This document shows, in pieces, positions 6,500 through 15,397 of a stretch of DNA of 64,000 nt. Made by a program: the position numbers and the translations under genes. The notes below the pieces were generated by a model that made no database searches, was not told the DNA's origin, and was given only the letters and a program-made list of their open reading frames with translations. The stretch is taken from NCBI RefSeq assembly GCF_900099895.1, contig NZ_FNDY01000017.1:1-64000 (forward strand), given 5' to 3'. This DNA is from Paenibacillus naphthalenovorans (GTDB taxonomy: Bacteria; Bacillota; Bacilli; Paenibacillales; NBRC-103111). Numbering within the stretch: position 1 is the first letter of the stretch; every line of letters starts with the position of its first letter.

Positions 6500-9127
6500 T
6501 TATTGCAGGGTCACTTGTCGGGTCTGCGGATCCCATGTCACTTTCCAGCCCAAATTCTCCGATAAGATGCGCAGCGGCACCATCGTCAAATTGTTCATGA
6601 TGACCGGCGGCACTTCTGCCGTAACTCTTTGGCCATTCACGATCAGGTCTGGATTATCGATCCACAGATCAATCATTTTGCCGCCGCGAATGACGGTGAC
6701 CTTGCGCTCCGTATCGTCCCACCGTACGGTTCCGCCAAGAGCGTCCGTCACAAAACGAATTGGGATCAAGGTATTGCCTTTTTCAATGACTGGGGCTTGC
6801 TCCAGCATCATTTTTTTCCCGTTAACGGTCACATCTTTTTTATTGATCGTCAGGCTAATCGAATTGAACGATGGTTTCGCCAAACCGCCTCTGTACGTAA
6901 ACGTGATATCATCAATCCCGATGGCGCTTTTGGCAAGGCGCTCATCCTGACCGATCTCCTCATTGACGACATAAATGCTCTTCACCCGGATAGGGTAGCT
7001 TATTGGGTATTCCGACAGATCGGCAGTCACCTGCTTCCATCCCTTCCAGTTGATGCTGCGTGCCAAATCGACCAAATGAACCTTACCTGCATTATCCAGT
7101 ATCTCCGCACGCAACCAGTTCAGGCTTTCGTCACCGTTGACTTTTACCTTCATATATTGAGGCTGCCCCTCGATCACAATACCGGTATTCATGGCTGCAT
7201 AAGCCCATTTATTGCCTGTGCCTTGCGTAAAGTCGTAATTCAACTCCAGATACTTGTTTCCCGTTTCACTCAGCTTGATGGATACTCCAGCCTTAACCTC
7301 CTGAGGCTTCACTTCAGACGTCGTCATGACTGCAAAATTATCCAGATCATACCAAACTTTATCAACCCCTGCAGGGATGACAGTCATAGTGCTGTAGCCA
7401 TCATACTTCGCTATGAGCTGGGCACCGGTGCTTCCGGCCAGGCTGTTCACTTTTAATGTTCCGTTGGCCAGCTCCCCTTGTATACCGAGCACTTCCCATT
7501 GGATCAGCTGCGGCGGGATTTCTCTGCTTTTTCCAGTTAAGGTTGTCGCAATAACCGGAGGCAGTTTAACGGACTCTCCCTCGGTTAGCGTCATGTTATC
7601 GGCCTTAATGCTCATGCTCTTCAATTGGTTTCTTCCTACGACTTCAATATTAGCCGTCGATTGCCCTTTGCCGTTTACGGCCGTCACTTTGGCCACTCCC
7701 GGTTTTGTTGCGGTGAATACATTTTCTTTGAATGTACCGCTATTGTCCGCGACACTCCATTGAGCCGGCAGTTTGGAGGTTTCTACAGGATTATAATAGA
7801 TATCATAGGCCTTATAGCCTAACGCTGCCTGCTCGCCCACGAACATGAAGCTCGGGGCTTGAATGAAGATCTCTTTCACCTCACCTTGCGGAGCGGTAGA
7901 GTACACCCCTACGCCGTTGACAACGCGCCGCTGGGCGCCGGTTTCCGTTTTATTCACGAGGACAGGTTCAAATTCCCCTAGCGGGCGTGCAGCCATCTGT
8001 GTCGACCCGCCGCCGTCCAGATTTAGTCCTTTCCATACCCCCACCTTAATCATAAACTGCTGCAGCTCCTGCATGCTTAGCCCTTTGCTGTCGCCGTAAT
8101 TATCGACGGTAATCAGATAGGCCGTTTTCATATCCTGCGAATACCCGATCGCCGTACGCGAACGATTGCAGCAAAGACTTGCGACTTCACGCGAGAAGGC
8201 CGCCGGCTTCCCCTCGTCCACCATAATCGTGTGGCCGCCAATCATCATTTTAAACGTACTCACATCATAATTTTTGTTCGGATCCTGTGCCAGCACTTGA
8301 TAATCGGCTTTCAACGGATCTCCTTCTTTGAGGTGCGTAACGACAAAATCCGCCGCTTTGCCCGAGGCACGCAGAATATAACCATCCTCAGGAGCAATCA
8401 TCCGGATAATGCCGTTAACGGCGATTTGTTTAATGATGCCATTCTGGACCAAGACCTCCGTCGGTACGGTTACTCCATCATTGGAGCGGTCTATCTGCCC
8501 CCATGCATTGGTATACATAAACATGCCGTCGATATGACTATGTTCCTTGCTCGGCTCGAACCAATAGTATGTTTTATTGATGCCCCCGAGCGGATAGGAA
8601 GCTCCGTCTTTGGCAATAATCGATCCTTTAAAAGTAAATAGGTCCACAATCGGCTTGTTGTTCTTGTCCAAGGCAAAAGAATAAAATCCCGGCAGGTAAG
8701 GCGGAGTAGCCATCAGCTGCCCATTGGAAATCTGAGGGCCCATGGGCACGCCTTCAGCCTGTGTATTATAAAAGTCACCATTGATCCCGGCGACCGCCTT
8801 CGTTTCCTTCGTCATTCCCAGTACCGTTTGTTTCTTCGTAAACTGATTTCCCGTACCCGTCATCACATCTAATTTCACGTTCGGATTCGTCAAATCAACT
8901 TCTATCACATTTCCATTGACTTGAACTTCTTTATTGTTCCGCATAGATTTCCATACATATTTCTTCAACACAGCACCAGACGTCAAAATTTCCTGGCTCA
9001 GCATCGTCACGGTCGGTTCATTCGCCGCATAAGCCGCATTCCCGCCTGTTCCCGGCCAAGACGACAGCAGCAGCGACGCTGCAAGGACAACACACGACAA
9101 CTTTCGCCATTTCTTTTGCAAACTCAC
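6500..9127 (-). CDS. Secreted phosphodiester glycosidase with copper-amine-oxidase-like C-terminal domain
   Basis: About 875 residues. A signal peptide (basic start, VVLAASLLLSS core, cleavage after AAYA) leads to an NAGPA-type phosphodiester glycosidase domain (NGDFYNTQAEGVPMGP, and LDGGGSTQMA near residue 380). Next come Ig-like/BIG2-type segments, a carbohydrate-binding-like beta domain (about 630-760) and a C-terminal stalk domain of the copper amine oxidase N-terminal type (DVTVNGKKM ... LIPIRFVTDALGG). It probably acts on wall polymers or exopolysaccharide at the surface. The start is a GTG at 9127 with GAGGAG about 9 bases upstream; a GTG at 9154 is in frame but sits too close to its GGAG. 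It lies alone between metK and degS. Confidence 0.8.
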   Translation of the reverse strand: MSLQKKWRKLSCVVLAASLLLSSWPGTGGNAAYAANEPTVTMLSQEILTSGAVLKKYVWKSMRNNKEVQVNGNVIEVDLTNPNVKLDVMTGTGNQFTKKQTVLGMTKETKAVAGINGDFYNTQAEGVPMGPQISNGQLMATPPYLPGFYSFALDKNNKPIVDLFTFKGSIIAKDGASYPLGGINKTYYWFEPSKEHSHIDGMFMYTNAWGQIDRSNDGVTVPTEVLVQNGIIKQIAVNGIIRMIAPEDGYILRASGKAADFVVTHLKEGDPLKADYQVLAQDPNKNYDVSTFKMMIGGHTIMVDEGKPAAFSREVASLCCNRSRTAIGYSQDMKTAYLITVDNYGDSKGLSMQELQQFMIKVGVWKGLNLDGGGSTQMAARPLGEFEPVLVNKTETGAQRRVVNGVGVYSTAPQGEVKEIFIQAPSFMFVGEQAALGYKAYDIYYNPVETSKLPAQWSVADNSGTFKENVFTATKPGVAKVTAVNGKGQSTANIEVVGRNQLKSMSIKADNMTLTEGESVKLPPVIATTLTGKSREIPPQLIQWEVLGIQGELANGTLKVNSLAGSTGAQLIAKYDGYSTMTVIPAGVDKVWYDLDNFAVMTTSEVKPQEVKAGVSIKLSETGNKYLELNYDFTQGTGNKWAYAAMNTGIVIEGQPQYMKVKVNGDESLNWLRAEILDNAGKVHLVDLARSINWKGWKQVTADLSEYPISYPIRVKSIYVVNEEIGQDERLAKSAIGIDDITFTYRGGLAKPSFNSISLTINKKDVTVNGKKMMLEQAPVIEKGNTLIPIRFVTDALGGTVRWDDTERKVTVIRGGKMIDLWIDNPDLIVNGQRVTAEVPPVIMNNLTMVPLRILSENLGWKVTWDPQTRQVTLQ

Positions 9128-9229
9128 TCTTTTGTTCTCCTCTCTCGTTTCCACTCTCCTTTATCTTAGACTCTATTACTACCTAAAAAGTTACGATATT
9201 CTTCTTGAAAAATAGTGATAAAAAATCAA

Positions 9230-9258
9230 AAAGACGACCCGGGATACGGATCGTCTTG
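9230..9258 (-). terminator. metK terminator
   Basis: Minus-strand hairpin with AAGACGA/TCGTCTT arms followed by TTTGATTTTTT, 30 bases after the metK stop. Confidence 0.75.
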
Positions 9259-9284
9259 CTTAGACAGATCATGGGTTAAAACAT

Positions 9285-10490
9285 TTAGTTCAGAGCATCC
9301 GCCTTAAGCAGCTCCGCTTTGTCCGTACGCTCCCACGGCAAATCCACATCCGTACGTCCAAAATGCCCGTAAGCTGCCGTTTGCTTGTAAATCGGGCGGC
9401 GCAGGTCAAGCATTTTAATGATGCCTGCCGGACGCAAGTCAAAGTTTTTGCGAACAATCTCTACCAGCTTCTGCTCGCTTACTTTGCCTGTACCGAATGT
9501 ATCGACGGAAATCGATACCGGCTTGGCAACGCCAATAGCATAGGCCAGTTGAACTTCACACTTGTCTGCGAGGCCTGCGGCAACAATATTTTTCGCTACA
9601 TAACGAGCGGCATATGCACCGGAACGGTCAACCTTAGTAGGATCCTTGCCGGAGAATGCACCGCCGCCGTGGCGTGCATAGCCGCCGTAGGTGTCAACGA
9701 TGATTTTACGTCCTGTCAAACCGGCATCCCCTTGGGGCCCACCGATAACAAAACGGCCTGTCGGATTGATGAAATATTTGGTGTTTGCATCGATCAGATG
9801 ATCCGGCACGATCGGTTTAATTACATGCTCTTTAATATCGGCCTGGATTTGCTCCAATGTCACATCTTCCCCGTGCTGCGTAGAAACAACAATGGTGTCT
9901 ACACGAACTGGGGTAGGACCGTCATACTCAACAGTAACTTGTGTTTTTCCGTCAGGACGAAGGTAGGGAAGCTTGCCGTTCTTACGAACTTCTGTCAAAC
10001 GGCGGGCAAGCTGATGCGAAAGCGAGATCGGCAGCGGCATCAATTCCGGCGTCTCGTTAACCGCAAACCCGAACATCATTCCTTGGTCACCTGCGCCAAT
10101 GGCTTCAATCTCATCATCGGACATTAGTCCCTCACGTGCTTCAAGCGCTTTATTCACGCCCTGTGCGATGTCTGGAGACTGCTCGTTCAAGGAAACCAAT
10201 ACCGCGCAAGTTTGGGAGTCAAATCCGAATTTGGCGCGCGTATAACCGATATCTTTGATGGTTTGACGCGCAATCGCCTGGATATCGACATACTCCGAGC
10301 GGCTGCTGATTTCGCCAATGACAAGCACAAGACCTGTAGCAACCGAAACCTCACATGCTACGCGGGCATTCGGATCATTCGCCAAAAATGCATCCAATAC
10401 GGAGTCTGAAATTTGATCACAAATTTTATCCGGATGACCTTCTGTAACAGACTCGGATGTAAATAAGCGGCGACCCACTGGATTAGACAT
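9285..10490 (-). CDS. metK: S-adenosylmethionine synthetase
   Basis: 401 residues, full length for MetK. It makes S-adenosylmethionine from methionine and ATP in the cytoplasm. Signature motifs seen: [14 protein letters not shown] near the N-terminus, [10 protein letters not shown] in the middle and the glycine-rich [16 protein letters not shown] loop. AGGAGG lies 8 bases before the ATG. It is monocistronic: a terminator follows it, and a hairpin with a T-run lies in its leader (10543-10575). No S-box (SAM-I) consensus is visible upstream. Confidence 0.97.
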   Translation of the reverse strand: MSNPVGRRLFTSESVTEGHPDKICDQISDSVLDAFLANDPNARVACEVSVATGLVLVIGEISSRSEYVDIQAIARQTIKDIGYTRAKFGFDSQTCAVLVSLNEQSPDIAQGVNKALEAREGLMSDDEIEAIGAGDQGMMFGFAVNETPELMPLPISLSHQLARRLTEVRKNGKLPYLRPDGKTQVTVEYDGPTPVRVDTIVVSTQHGEDVTLEQIQADIKEHVIKPIVPDHLIDANTKYFINPTGRFVIGGPQGDAGLTGRKIIVDTYGGYARHGGGAFSGKDPTKVDRSGAYAARYVAKNIVAAGLADKCEVQLAYAIGVAKPVSISVDTFGTGKVSEQKLVEIVRKNFDLRPAGIIKMLDLRRPIYKQTAAYGHFGRTDVDLPWERTDKAELLKADALN

Positions 10491-10542
10491 AAGAATAACC
10501 TCCTAAGGCTAGTATTCATAAATACACGCATAAGTACACATA

Positions 10543-10575
10543 CAAAAAATCAACCTTTTCCGCTTGGAAAAGGTT
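10543..10575 (-). terminator. Hairpin with T-run in the metK leader
   Basis: A perfect 10-bp stem (AACCTTTTCC / GGAAAAGGTT) with a 4-base loop, followed on the minus strand by GATTTTTTG, sits about 55-85 bases before the metK start. It can be the terminator of the upstream SASP gene or an attenuator for metK. Confidence 0.65.
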
Positions 10576-10674
10576 TCTTTGGCTGTTACCTTCTTTATAG
10601 TATGTTACTGGATTTGTCTAAGTGTGTCAATAAATTATGATAATTTCCAACAATAATTAACACAGGTGTCACGA

Positions 10675-10947
10675 TTACAGGTTGAGCATCATTTCCTCGG
10701 CTTTTTTAATCAAACGTGCTGTAATCGTGCCTCCAACCGCACCGGCATCCCTCGATGCAATATGTCCCCAGTAATCTTCCTTTATGGAATGCGATGGAAG
10801 CGATCCTAATTCCGTAGCAAATTCCACGTTCATATTGGCCGCCTGCTTACCAACCGGGAGTCCAAGCTCCGCAGCGATCTCATATTTTAATACATCCAAT
10901 GCCTTTCCGCTTTCCGGTACCACTTTTTTGTTGTTATTCTTAGCCAC
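10675..10947 (-). CDS. Alpha/beta-type small acid-soluble spore protein
   Basis: 90 residues. It binds and protects DNA in the dormant spore and is degraded at germination. The Gpr protease recognition site is visible (LKYEIAAELGLP, about residues 20-31), as is the second conserved region (GAVGGTITARLIKKAEEM). The start is a GTG with AAGGAGG 8 bases upstream. It stands alone between metK and the secreted protein at 11036, as is usual for SASP genes, which have their own forespore promoters. I found no convincing sigma-G promoter by eye. Confidence 0.92.
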   Translation of the reverse strand: MAKNNNKKVVPESGKALDVLKYEIAAELGLPVGKQAANMNVEFATELGSLPSHSIKEDYWGHIASRDAGAVGGTITARLIKKAEEMMLNL

Positions 10948-11035
10948 TACGAGTACCTCCTTTTTCGGAATGTAGTCATAGTGTTTCCTCTATGTAGACA
11001 AGCAAACGTATGAATGACTGGAGAAATGGGTAAAA

Positions 11036-11629
11036 TTATGGAGTAACCTTGGAACCGTCGGCATTGGTTAACAAATAATTCCCGCGAACCATGACATAGA
11101 TGTCTTGATTGGATTTCGGATCAGGCTTAATCCCGCGTCCCTCACGAGGAACAATGAGCAAATGGTTAAGTTCAACGCTTGTTCCTGCAGTAATATCTTT
11201 ACCGGCCGTTACATCGGCAATTCCGTCTGCTGTAGAGCTAAAGGCAACAGCCTTTCCTGTTCGAACGATAATCTCGGCGCCTGCGCCGCCAAAAAGTAAT
11301 TGGCCTTGCTCCAGCTTAATAACGGTAAGTCCAGAATTGGATACGGCAGGTTGGGTAGAATCACCTGTTCCGGAAGATGGAGCCGATCCGGTTTTGGCTA
11401 ACTCCGAAGCGATGATCTGTCTGATTTTTTCTTCATTGAAGGTTTGTTTAGCGAGTTCATCAGCAATTTTATTTGCAATATTTTGGTCGAAATAGCTCTT
11501 CGTGATAACCGGGTCATCTACCGAACCGGGGACAGTACCGCCTTGGGGCGCATCGGCGTGGGCAAGGAGGATACCATTGATTCCAAAAATCAATACTGAG
11601 GCCGCAATCAGCTTTTTAATATTCAACAC
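11036..11629 (-). CDS. Secreted protein of unknown function
   Basis: 197 residues with a signal peptide (MLNIKKLIAASVLIFGINGILLAHA, cut after AHA). An alpha-helical stretch follows (about 40-80), then a Ser/Gly/Thr linker and a beta-rich C-terminal half with GGAGAEIIVRTGKAVAFSS and HLLIVPREGRGI. Proteins with this C-terminal pattern seem familiar to me from other Paenibacillus genomes, but I know no function or family name. It lies just downstream of the S-layer gene terminator on the same strand and may share its surface location; that is context only. Confidence 0.7.
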   Translation of the reverse strand: MLNIKKLIAASVLIFGINGILLAHADAPQGGTVPGSVDDPVITKSYFDQNIANKIADELAKQTFNEEKIRQIIASELAKTGSAPSSGTGDSTQPAVSNSGLTVIKLEQGQLLFGGAGAEIIVRTGKAVAFSSTADGIADVTAGKDITAGTSVELNHLLIVPREGRGIKPDPKSNQDIYVMVRGNYLLTNADGSKVTP

Positions 11630-11656
11630 AAACCAACCCTCTCTCTTTTAAAGTAA

Positions 11657-11682
11657 AAAAGAAGACCCGAAGGTCTTCTTTC
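11657..11682 (-). terminator. S-layer gene terminator
   Basis: AAGAAGACC/GGTCTTCTT stem with a 4-base loop, followed on the minus strand by TTTTTTAC, about 30 bases after the S-layer gene stop. Confidence 0.85.
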
Positions 11683-11707
11683 TTAAAGCTGGGTTCAATA
11701 ATATTAA

Positions 11708-14700
11708 TTATGAACCAGAACGATCAATTTGTACTTCAGTGGAAGCAGACTTACCGCTAGGTGCAGTCAATACCAAGTCAAATTGAGCAACGTTGCTACC
11801 AAATGTAACTGTACCATCTTCACTAATTTCTACCTTGTTGGCATTAGCATCAGTTATATTTGAATTTACAAGCGAAATGTTTTGAGCTGTAAAGATCACA
11901 CCATAGATGTTTTTGTAATTGATCAAATTGAGACCATCAACTTTAACACCATAGTTATCGACAATTTCAAAGTCGCCCAAACCGCCTTTAGGGTTAGCAG
12001 TGAACTCATCAACCACTTTTACATTACCGCTGGCGCTAGCTGCAACTTTAACCTTTTTGTTGTTAGCCACTACACTTTCAATGCTAACAGGATCATTCTT
12101 AGTAGTTACAGTAGCAGATACAGTCTTAGACTCGCCTTTTAAGTTGGTATAGTTTACAGTAATTGTAGATGTACCTGTTTTGTAACCAAGCACATACCAT
12201 TTACCTGCAGCGTTTTTACCAACTACAGCAGAGTTCGGATTGGAGGAAGTTACATTCTTAATGAAGTCATCAGGAATAGCAACTTTATCTCCAGCCGCAT
12301 TCGTTACTGTAAGGTTAATGCGTTTTTTCAGCGGGCTCTTGGATGGGTCACCGACATTTGCTTTGTAAACATCATTAGTAACAGATTCAGCAAGCTTACT
12401 ATCTTTGGTGTTGTAAATATCACCAAGAGAAACCAAGCTATAAGTCAGATCTTCATTGACTTTAGTACCTTGAATTTGTTTCGTTGTAGTTGTTAATACA
12501 ACGTCTTTTCCATCTTCATTCTTAACAATTTGAATTTTCAGTGTTGCTTGTTTTCCTTCGGCACCTGGTTTAGCCCAAATTCTCAGACCCTCGTTAAGTT
12601 GTTTGAAGGAATTATTAGCCCACTCATCTTTGTTGCCGAAAGTAAAGGATTTAGTAGCATCAACCAATACATTTTCAGGTTTAGTTCCATCTTGATTGGA
12701 TTGGCTGTCGTCATCCTTTGTTATATAGAAGAAGTTCTCACCTGCAGGTGCTTCAAGAGCTACATATACACTGTAATTTACAGTAGTCCCAACATTTTTG
12801 TTTTTATCTGTACCCAAGTTGTAATCCATTTGTTTTCCATACTGATCTTGGATCACGTATTTGAAGCTGCTATATGCATTTGGAATGATAGCTTTCGCAA
12901 CTGGCGTAACTTCTCTGATTCTGTCAGGTGTACGAACATCAGAAATCGTGTAAGTTTTTGTAGCCGTGCTTTGTGCATTGGCTGTAGCAATATACGCCGT
13001 AACGGTAACCGAACCCTTCGAAGTACCATTGATGTTTTTCAGACGAATAGAGCCTTTGTGAGCACCAGTTTCCTCGATTTTTACATTGCCACTGTTTTCA
13101 ACACCGGAAATATTGAATTTAATTCTCTCACGGTTGGTGTCATCAGTCAGGTCGTCTACGCTCAGTTGATTTCCTTGCTCATCATAAGCGATGATCGGGA
13201 TATAAACATCATAGTCGCCAGCAGCAATTACATCATTGGAGTCGCCGATTTCTACTTTGGTTGCAACTTTAGCAGATTTAATGGAAACCTTGCCTGTTGC
13301 TGTAGCTGCCTGGCTAGTAACTGTGAACGTGTAATCGCCAGACTTATCGATGTTATCGTTCAAGGAAATCTTCAATCTCGGGACATTGCTGCCGTTATCT
13401 TCGATATCCTTGTCAACGATAGTGCCACCGCTCTTGTTTTGTCCAACATAATCATTCCAGATTACGTTAACTTCATTTTCCTTGAAGTCAGGGGAATCGT
13501 AAGCGATGTTGCTGCCATATTGATCATACAGGTTCAGATCAAATGTTGCATAATCACCTTTGCCAGTGATTGCTTTCGCTTCCTTATTGGAATATGTTGC
13601 TTCACCCAACTCTAATTTTTGAAGAATCGGTTGCGTACCCAGCTTAAAGTTTTTGGAAACTGTAATATGCTGATCGTTATTCACAACCGTTACAGGGATA
13701 ACGGAAACCCCTTGTTGAGCATCACCATTAGACTTAGTATCCAAAGTCAAAGCAAGGATACCATCATCTTGACGGCTGATTTTCTTGTAAGTAGCAAGGG
13801 AAGTATATACAGTATAAGAGCCGCCGGAGAAGGAAGCATTCTCGCCGTATTGGTTTTTCGCAGCAAGCTTGATAACTACGCTGGAAGAATAAGCGATCGT
13901 ATCGCTAGTTGTCAGGAAGTCGATGCTCTTCAGCTGCTCGTCTTCAGCAGTGAATTTGGCAACCGTTTTGTCAACTGCAGCTGCATCCAAGCCGCCCAAT
14001 GTTACAGTGTACTCGCCAGCACGAACCTTGGAATCAGTCAAAGTCAGAACAGCAGATTGTTTGTCTTCAGCCCACTCAACAGTAACTGGAACGTCAGCAG
14101 ACCCTCTAGAAAGCTTAAGTGTAGCCTTCTCAGTGTCAACATCTCTGTCCAATTTCACTTCAACTTTCTGAACGCCGATTGCTTTTGCGGAAGCAATAGA
14201 TGCTTTTTCAGGTTTGTTGAGGTTTTTGAATTGTTCTTGAGCTGCATAAGATGCAAGCACCAACAGATCGCGAGTTGCAGCGGAAGTACCACCGAAAGTA
14301 CCGTCAGGTCCGCTAGTCAGGATTTGTCTCTCGATTGCAAGCGCAACATATCCTTTAGCCCAGTCGGATACAGTATGGTCGCTTACGCCTGGAGTTGCTT
14401 TAGCTTGAGCGTCAAGGCCAAGACCGCGCAGCAAGAAAGCAGCAAGCTCTTGCTTTGTTACTTCGCCAGCAGGGTTATATTGACCAGGCGCATAGCCGTC
14501 AGTCAAACCTGCAGCTTTCAAAGCTTCGATGTAAGGAAGAGCGTAGCCGTTAGCCGGATCGTCTGCTTTCACATCGGAGAAACTGGAAGTTGTCAGGGAA
14601 GTGTCAACATCCAATTTGAAGATCAAAGCGGCGACTTTCGCAAATTGAGCGCGGTTCATTTTGTCGTTAAGACCAAATACGCCCTCGCTTACGCCATCAA

Positions 14701-14869
14701 AGATACCAGCAGAAATCAATGCATCAAATTTAGCTCTAGTAGCTTCATCCAGATCTTTCAGATCGCTGAAGCTGGAAGAATCTTTTGCAGCTTCTGCACC
14801 CAGCGCTACGGAAGAAAACATCGAGAATGCCATAGCCAGGGATAAAATAGCAGATAAACTTTTCTTCAT
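11708..14869 (-). CDS. S-layer protein with three N-terminal SLH motifs
   Basis: 1053 residues from the ATG at 14869. A signal peptide (MKKSLSAILSLAMAFSM..., cut near ALG-AEA) is followed by three SLH motifs (about 30-85, 93-150 and 163-215; e.g. SSFSDVKADDPANGY, GLTDGYAPGQYNPAGEVTKQELAAF). The rest is a long beta-rich, Thr/Asn/Asp/Lys-rich, cysteine-free region typical of self-assembling S-layer proteins. The SLH motifs should bind pyruvylated wall polymer, for which csaB lies nearby. AGGAGGAG precedes ATG 14869. A second in-frame start at 14947 has its own GGGGGTG site and would add a 26-residue leader. Codon choice looks like that of a highly expressed gene. Confidence 0.9.
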   Translation of the reverse strand: MKKSLSAILSLAMAFSMFSSVALGAEAAKDSSSFSDLKDLDEATRAKFDALISAGIFDGVSEGVFGLNDKMNRAQFAKVAALIFKLDVDTSLTTSSFSDVKADDPANGYALPYIEALKAAGLTDGYAPGQYNPAGEVTKQELAAFLLRGLGLDAQAKATPGVSDHTVSDWAKGYVALAIERQILTSGPDGTFGGTSAATRDLLVLASYAAQEQFKNLNKPEKASIASAKAIGVQKVEVKLDRDVDTEKATLKLSRGSADVPVTVEWAEDKQSAVLTLTDSKVRAGEYTVTLGGLDAAAVDKTVAKFTAEDEQLKSIDFLTTSDTIAYSSSVVIKLAAKNQYGENASFSGGSYTVYTSLATYKKISRQDDGILALTLDTKSNGDAQQGVSVIPVTVVNNDQHITVSKNFKLGTQPILQKLELGEATYSNKEAKAITGKGDYATFDLNLYDQYGSNIAYDSPDFKENEVNVIWNDYVGQNKSGGTIVDKDIEDNGSNVPRLKISLNDNIDKSGDYTFTVTSQAATATGKVSIKSAKVATKVEIGDSNDVIAAGDYDVYIPIIAYDEQGNQLSVDDLTDDTNRERIKFNISGVENSGNVKIEETGAHKGSIRLKNINGTSKGSVTVTAYIATANAQSTATKTYTISDVRTPDRIREVTPVAKAIIPNAYSSFKYVIQDQYGKQMDYNLGTDKNKNVGTTVNYSVYVALEAPAGENFFYITKDDDSQSNQDGTKPENVLVDATKSFTFGNKDEWANNSFKQLNEGLRIWAKPGAEGKQATLKIQIVKNEDGKDVVLTTTTKQIQGTKVNEDLTYSLVSLGDIYNTKDSKLAESVTNDVYKANVGDPSKSPLKKRINLTVTNAAGDKVAIPDDFIKNVTSSNPNSAVVGKNAAGKWYVLGYKTGTSTITVNYTNLKGESKTVSATVTTKNDPVSIESVVANNKKVKVAASASGNVKVVDEFTANPKGGLGDFEIVDNYGVKVDGLNLINYKNIYGVIFTAQNISLVNSNITDANANKVEISEDGTVTFGSNVAQFDLVLTAPSGKSASTEVQIDRSGS

Positions 14870-14934
14870 AACCTTTTTTTCTCCTCCTCGAATATCTTTC
14901 GGTTGTTGAGAGTTCTGTGTAGATAAACTATAGC

Positions 14935-14959
14935 TCGATTCCCTCATTAGCCGATTCAC
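14935..14959 (-). promoter_or_regulatory. Upstream in-frame start with its own ribosome binding site
   Basis: On the minus strand, AAGGGGGTG lies 9 bases before an ATG at 14947 that is in frame with the S-layer gene and without a stop in between. A GTG at 14959 overlaps the site. The pair of starts is 26 codons apart. Confidence 0.55.
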
Positions 14960-15000
14960 CCCCTTCCCAGAGTTGAGCGAAATGATTTTTATTAGTTATG

Positions 15001-15022
15001 TCTGCAATGTATAAATTGCAGA
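15001..15022 (-). promoter_or_regulatory. Stem-loop in the S-layer mRNA leader
   Basis: TCTGCAAT / ATTGCAGA arms (8 bp) with a 6-base loop, shortly after the predicted transcription start. Such 5' hairpins often protect long-lived mRNAs; that role is inferred. Confidence 0.55.
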
Positions 15023-15061
15023 AACTAGTAAACAATAATAGAGAGTCGCATGCCATTTAAC

Positions 15062-15090
15062 ATTATACACCGACACGCTACCAAGGTAAA
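15062..15090 (-). promoter_or_regulatory. S-layer gene promoter
   Basis: TTTACC (15090-15085), 17 bases, TATAAT (15067-15062) on the minus strand. The -10 box is a perfect consensus. An inverted repeat (AGAGTTAA ... TTAACTCT, 15090-15128) lies directly upstream and could be a regulator site. The leader to ATG 14869 would be about 185 bases. The remaining gene-free bases to 15340 are AT-rich with no clear gene. Confidence 0.65.
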
Positions 15091-15347
15091 GAGTTAATTT
15101 TGAGAAAATTATCCAAAGGGTTAACTCTTGGCTTGTTATTGTTTAGTTTCATTGTATTAAACGCACTGTTTTCGAAAAAGTTGCGCTTTCTGAAAAAACT
15201 TTTATAAGATTTTTCGCAGCTACACAGTATGTATTCTGAGTATATCAACTTATCTATCAACATGTTGTATCGTACGTTTAACAAGGATAGTATACAACTA
15301 TATCATACACTTAGTCATTACGAATAATTTTCCATAATTGTCACTCA

Positions 15348-15392
15348 AAAGCCGCCAACTCATGTTTCTAGATCCATGCTGTTGGCGGCTTC
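15348..15392 (-). terminator. Terminator of the 1256-aa SLH protein gene
   Basis: AGCCGCCAAC / GTTGGCGGCT 10-bp stem with an inner CATG...CATG pairing, followed on the minus strand by TTTTGAG. Confidence 0.75.
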
Positions 15393-15397
15393 ATCAC

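Noticed and set aside
10490-10680. SAM-I or other known riboswitch ahead of metK
   Set aside because: No conserved S-box core could be matched by eye; only a simple hairpin with a T-run is present.
10948-11035. Sigma-G promoter for the SASP gene
   Set aside because: CATAGAG and TCATT-like boxes can be picked out, but the match to consensus is too weak to report.
12530-14845. Two long plus-strand open frames (361 and 408 codons) opposite the S-layer gene
   Set aside because: They are by-products of the S-layer gene's biased codon use: no ribosome binding site, cysteine- and serine-rich, no domain, wholly antisense to a clear gene.
15078-15284. 68-codon minus-strand frame upstream of the S-layer gene
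   Set aside because: AT-rich, no ribosome binding site, and it covers the promoter region.
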